The translations under genes were made by a program, and so were the position numbers. The notes beneath the pieces were generated by a model. The model searched no databases and was not told where the DNA came from. It saw nothing but the letters and a program-made list of their open reading frames with translations. A stretch of 64,000 nucleotides of DNA from Lichtheimia corymbifera B2541 (taxonomy: Eukaryota > Mucoromycota > Mucoromycetes > Mucorales > Lichtheimiaceae): the NCBI GenBank assembly GCA_000697475.1, contig JNEU01000987.1:62001-126000 (forward strand), in the 5' to 3' direction. How positions within the stretch are numbered: position 1 is the stretch's first letter; the number at the start of each line of letters is the position of its first letter. Shown piece after piece: positions 61,265 through 64,000 of this stretch.

Positions 61265-61414
61265 GATTCCCCGCCCCTCCTTGTATTATTTTCTCTGTTT
61301 ATCCTATTGTATATATACCCACACCACGTTCACTTTTTGTTAAAGTATAAAGTATATGATTATCAGCAGCCATCGAGCCATTTTGTTGTAAACTCGTATT
61401 TAATATATAAACAA

Positions 61415-63384
61415 TTAAACGATACGAGCAGGACTTCGGGGCCCATCATCTTCAATCTCCTTGGAATGTTTCTTTTCTGTTAAGCGTACTATGAGAGGCT
61501 TGACAAGGGCTATTAATGTTGGTGAACTCGTTGCTTCATTAGTAAACCGATGAGCTGCAATATGCTCATCATGCTCCTTCTTGAGCTCGTTGATGATTTC
61601 AGCAGTTTCTTGCAACCCACCCTATCAAACTTTCTAGTTAATATTAATTTGTCACCAGTGCATATATATCTTACAACTAAATTCGAATGCAGCTGTATGA
61701 AATGATGCAAAGCATCATTGGTTGCATTGGTCAGCGACACCGGAATCTCAGCCTTGTCTACTTTGTGCATGAGATAGACCCCTTCTGCTACCACTGACAT
61801 AGTCCATAGCCGGATTGCAGATCCTAGGATGATACGAAGATATGAAAACTCAATCATAAATGACTGATAGCTGCGATTAAACCTGCATTGTTCTTACCAT
61901 GCGCGTGTACAAAGTGGATCTTCAGTTTTGTAAACGTGTCAAATGAAGCATGACAATAACGGCTTGCCGTGTTCCTCAGTACGCCCAGCATCCCAAACAT
62001 GGCTTTATAATGATCAAAGGTCGCCTTTACCGCCGAGCATCGTTCATATGCAGACGATGCCTCAAAGATCAGCACCTCCGCATCATTTATCCGTACGATA
62101 CCATCTGCATAGTATCGTAGCCTGCCATCATATTGTCCTTCCTTATGAAGCTCCTGTGACATCGATACGAGTTCTTCTTCTCCGCTATAGAATACTGCGG
62201 GTTGACCGGTGTTTCTCAAATACGCAGCAACCACCTGCAAAACTGGCCATAATGCATCAGATTTCAAACAATTTTCCGAGTGCATTAACGTGGTGTTTCC
62301 TACTAAGAGGACGGTCTTTGCACTATACAGGGAGCATATTGTCATTAGAGCATGTGCTTCAAAAGGGAAAATGAAACGTACAAAATATTAAGCATGTCAA
62401 CAAGAAATTCAACTTGGTTTTGGACGTCGCTGCTCTGCTCTTCGAGATTTTGGAGCCTCTTGATAGCCTTCTTCATATCATTTATGTTTTTCTACATGTT
62501 CAAAGATTAGAATATTGAACTTGATTGACGATAACGTAAACTACCGTATCCAGAACCATAGAATATGCTGATCGCAGTGATTGATGAATCGGATTGACTG
62601 GATATGGGGGCATCTCCTTAAGTGTTCGTTCGTATAACTCCTCAAGTTCTTGTGTTACTTCGGCACTCATGGCTGATTTGAATTGCAGCTAAATAGGTTT
62701 TATGCATGTTATTACTGTGCGTTCCAAAATCCATAGTATGTCGGATCATCTACCTTTGTAGCATTGTAGCTCATGGTGGAGCTCGAAATCGATCTGGCTC
62801 GCTTTTCCCAAAACTCTTTGATGGTAATAAGATCAGTGCTGATACCCTAAAATGCAACTGATGAGTTTCGCCCTTTTCGCCCCTTTTGTTTTTAACCTGC
62901 CTTTAGCTGCTTAACCAACTGATCAATAGCGACCTCTCCCAGGGTGCCGGTAATAACATATTTCTAGACAGTCTCCACGTCTTGCTTCAAACGTTGATGT
63001 GCATTTCGTTTGTTGACGTCGGGCCGCTTTTGTAATAGCTTTATGAAGTATTTGACTGCCGTCCAGTCCCTTGGGGATTCCAAGATCCAGTAGTCTGAAA
63101 GTAAATGGTAAGCGCGTTTAGGTCGTCAAGACATTGCTATGGCAGCGAGCCAAAGTGTTACCAGGTAGCCAAAGTGTTTTGTGTATTTCCCCTGAGAAAG
63201 TACCTTTAAACTGTTCTAAACCGTGCATTTGGGGTGTTGGAAATAAAGAGGTAGAGAGCTGCGGATGCGGTCTAAGAGCGTGAATCCAATTGCTCGCAAC
63301 TTGAAATTGATTCCAAGTTAAAGGGCTGGTGTTGCACTGACAAAGCATGACAATTCCATCCCACATATGATTTACTTTGCTCAT
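61415..63384 (-). pseudogene. Eight-exon gene of unknown function with an in-frame TAG in exon 2
   Basis: Minus-strand model: 63384..63204, 63094..62901, 62846..62754, 62688..62545, 62491..62382, 62322..61898, 61823..61675, 61621..61415. All phases close; about 500 codons. Two exceptions: the exon 2-3 intron needs a GC-AG donor (AAG/GCAGGT), and codon 104 is TAG (62966-62964). From ATG 62774 alone, the last six exons give an intact 351-residue product. The N-terminal half is helical. The middle has YYADGIVRINDAEVLIFEAS, a D...ExS pattern that distantly recalls PD-(D/E)XK-like nucleases and uncharacterised Mucoromycota proteins; this is weak. The C-terminus is charged and helical. Either a nonsense allele, or a 54-nt intron with weak donor GTCAAC removes the TAG, or the short start is used. 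Confidence 0.6.
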
Positions 63385-63399
63385 GAAGCACAGTAGCAA

Positions 63400-64000
63400 C
63401 CTTCAATAACTGCTTAACCGTTGCTACGTTTCTCTCGACTTATCTAAAGAAAAGAAACTGTAGCTTTTGTTACGGCTATCAAGCAAACTAGCACAGTAGT
63501 GTGTTCAAACAAGTTAAATACTTAGAAGCGCAAACTAATACTGGATCAGATAAACACCATGGACACCAAAGATATGCATGTCGCTGCTTATCGTTGACTC
63601 CTTTAGTTGTATCACATTATTACAAGCGACAGCGTGCATATTTTTGAATCTTGACGCCACATAAGCTTCCTGATTAAGTGCCATGACCGTCTTCGTGGAC
63701 AAATGCAATTGTATCTTTGCGGTTAGAAAAATGGATCGATCAATCACCCACAGGATCGAGTACTTGAGGAAGGATCGTTCAACTTTATTTACGTGCTTCA
63801 CTCGCCAAGGGTCAGGTACTTGTCAGCGAATCCATCATCGGCTCTGTGTCCAAAGGTAAGGTTCTGAAGCAAACAAACGTGGGCAAGATGGCTACTAATA
63901 ATCATATCTTTATATTGAAACAACAGTGAACATATTGTGTGATGTGTGTATATGTACAATAGAATAAACAATATAGGCGGGGGAGATTGTAATAGGATTG
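63400..64000. other. Window end; unresolved
   Basis: A minus-strand open stretch at 63801-63535 (88 codons, ending GVHGVYLIQY) has no ATG start and is preceded by stops in frame; it could be an exon of another gene. AATAAA at about 63963 could be a plus-strand polyadenylation signal of a gene not recognised here. Nothing firmer can be said. Confidence 0.3.

Noticed and set aside
1..64000. CRISPR arrays, rRNA, tRNA genes, bacterial operons
   Set aside because: No regularly spaced direct repeats with unique spacers, no rRNA-like conserved blocks and no convincing tRNA cloverleaf were seen; the window is eukaryotic.

Overview
The window looks like a chromosomal piece of an early-diverging fungus, most probably a Mucoromycota (Mucorales; a Lichtheimia-like genome would fit, genus not proven). 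The reasons are many short introns of 53-76 nt with GT(A/G)AG donors and (T/C)AG acceptors, moderate GC, ATG starts preceded by TATA boxes about 55 nt upstream in one gene family, and a fungal/plant-type proton-pumping P-type ATPase. No operons, bacterial ribosome sites, CRISPR, rRNA or convincing tRNA genes were seen.

Layout. 1-1832: 3' part of a many-exon coiled-coil protein gene (unknown function). 2100-4239: first member (A) of a family of two-exon genes encoding TPR + F-box + leucine-rich-repeat proteins. 4240-21900: a gene-poor, repeat-rich stretch holding decayed coding remnants (about 5.0-6.1 kb, 8.3-8.9 kb and 13.6-14.1 kb), degenerate short repeats (6.9-7.75 kb), an array of foldback/MITE-like palindromes (9.54-12.5 kb) with one perfect 161-bp inverted repeat, and a roughly 2.7-kb tandem duplication of a decayed minus-strand gene with weak kelch/galactose-oxidase-like features (15.15-20.7 kb). 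21927-55867: the core of the window, nine more TPR-F-box-LRR genes (B-J) plus one frameshifted LRR/F-box relative (K), all on the plus strand. They are embedded in a tandem segmental duplication with a period of about 7.2 kb, organised as [decayed module R] - [type I F-box gene] - [type II F-box gene]. Module R is itself a degenerate copy of the 5' half of the gene at position 1. 55868-58235: mostly non-coding with possible remnants. 58236-61264: intact six-exon P-type H+-ATPase gene. 61415-63384 (minus): eight-exon gene of unknown function with an in-frame TAG in exon 2.

How the genes work together. Known biology of F-box proteins suggests that A-J are substrate adaptors of SCF (Skp1-Cullin-F-box) ubiquitin ligases: the F-box binds Skp1, and the LRR domain (and perhaps the TPR pair) picks the target. 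The conserved exon 1 (TPR + F-box, usually exactly 701 nt), the phase-2 intron at the same place in every gene, the variable acidic linker just after the intron, and the divergent LRR exon suggest birth-and-death evolution of recognition specificity. The type I genes C, D, F, H and I also share an upstream block with a TATATAAC box 54-57 nt before the ATG, which suggests co-expression. The H+-ATPase is a housekeeping membrane pump unrelated to the array.

All exon structures and alignments were made by eye from the sequence. Frames and phases were checked arithmetically; percent identities were not computed.
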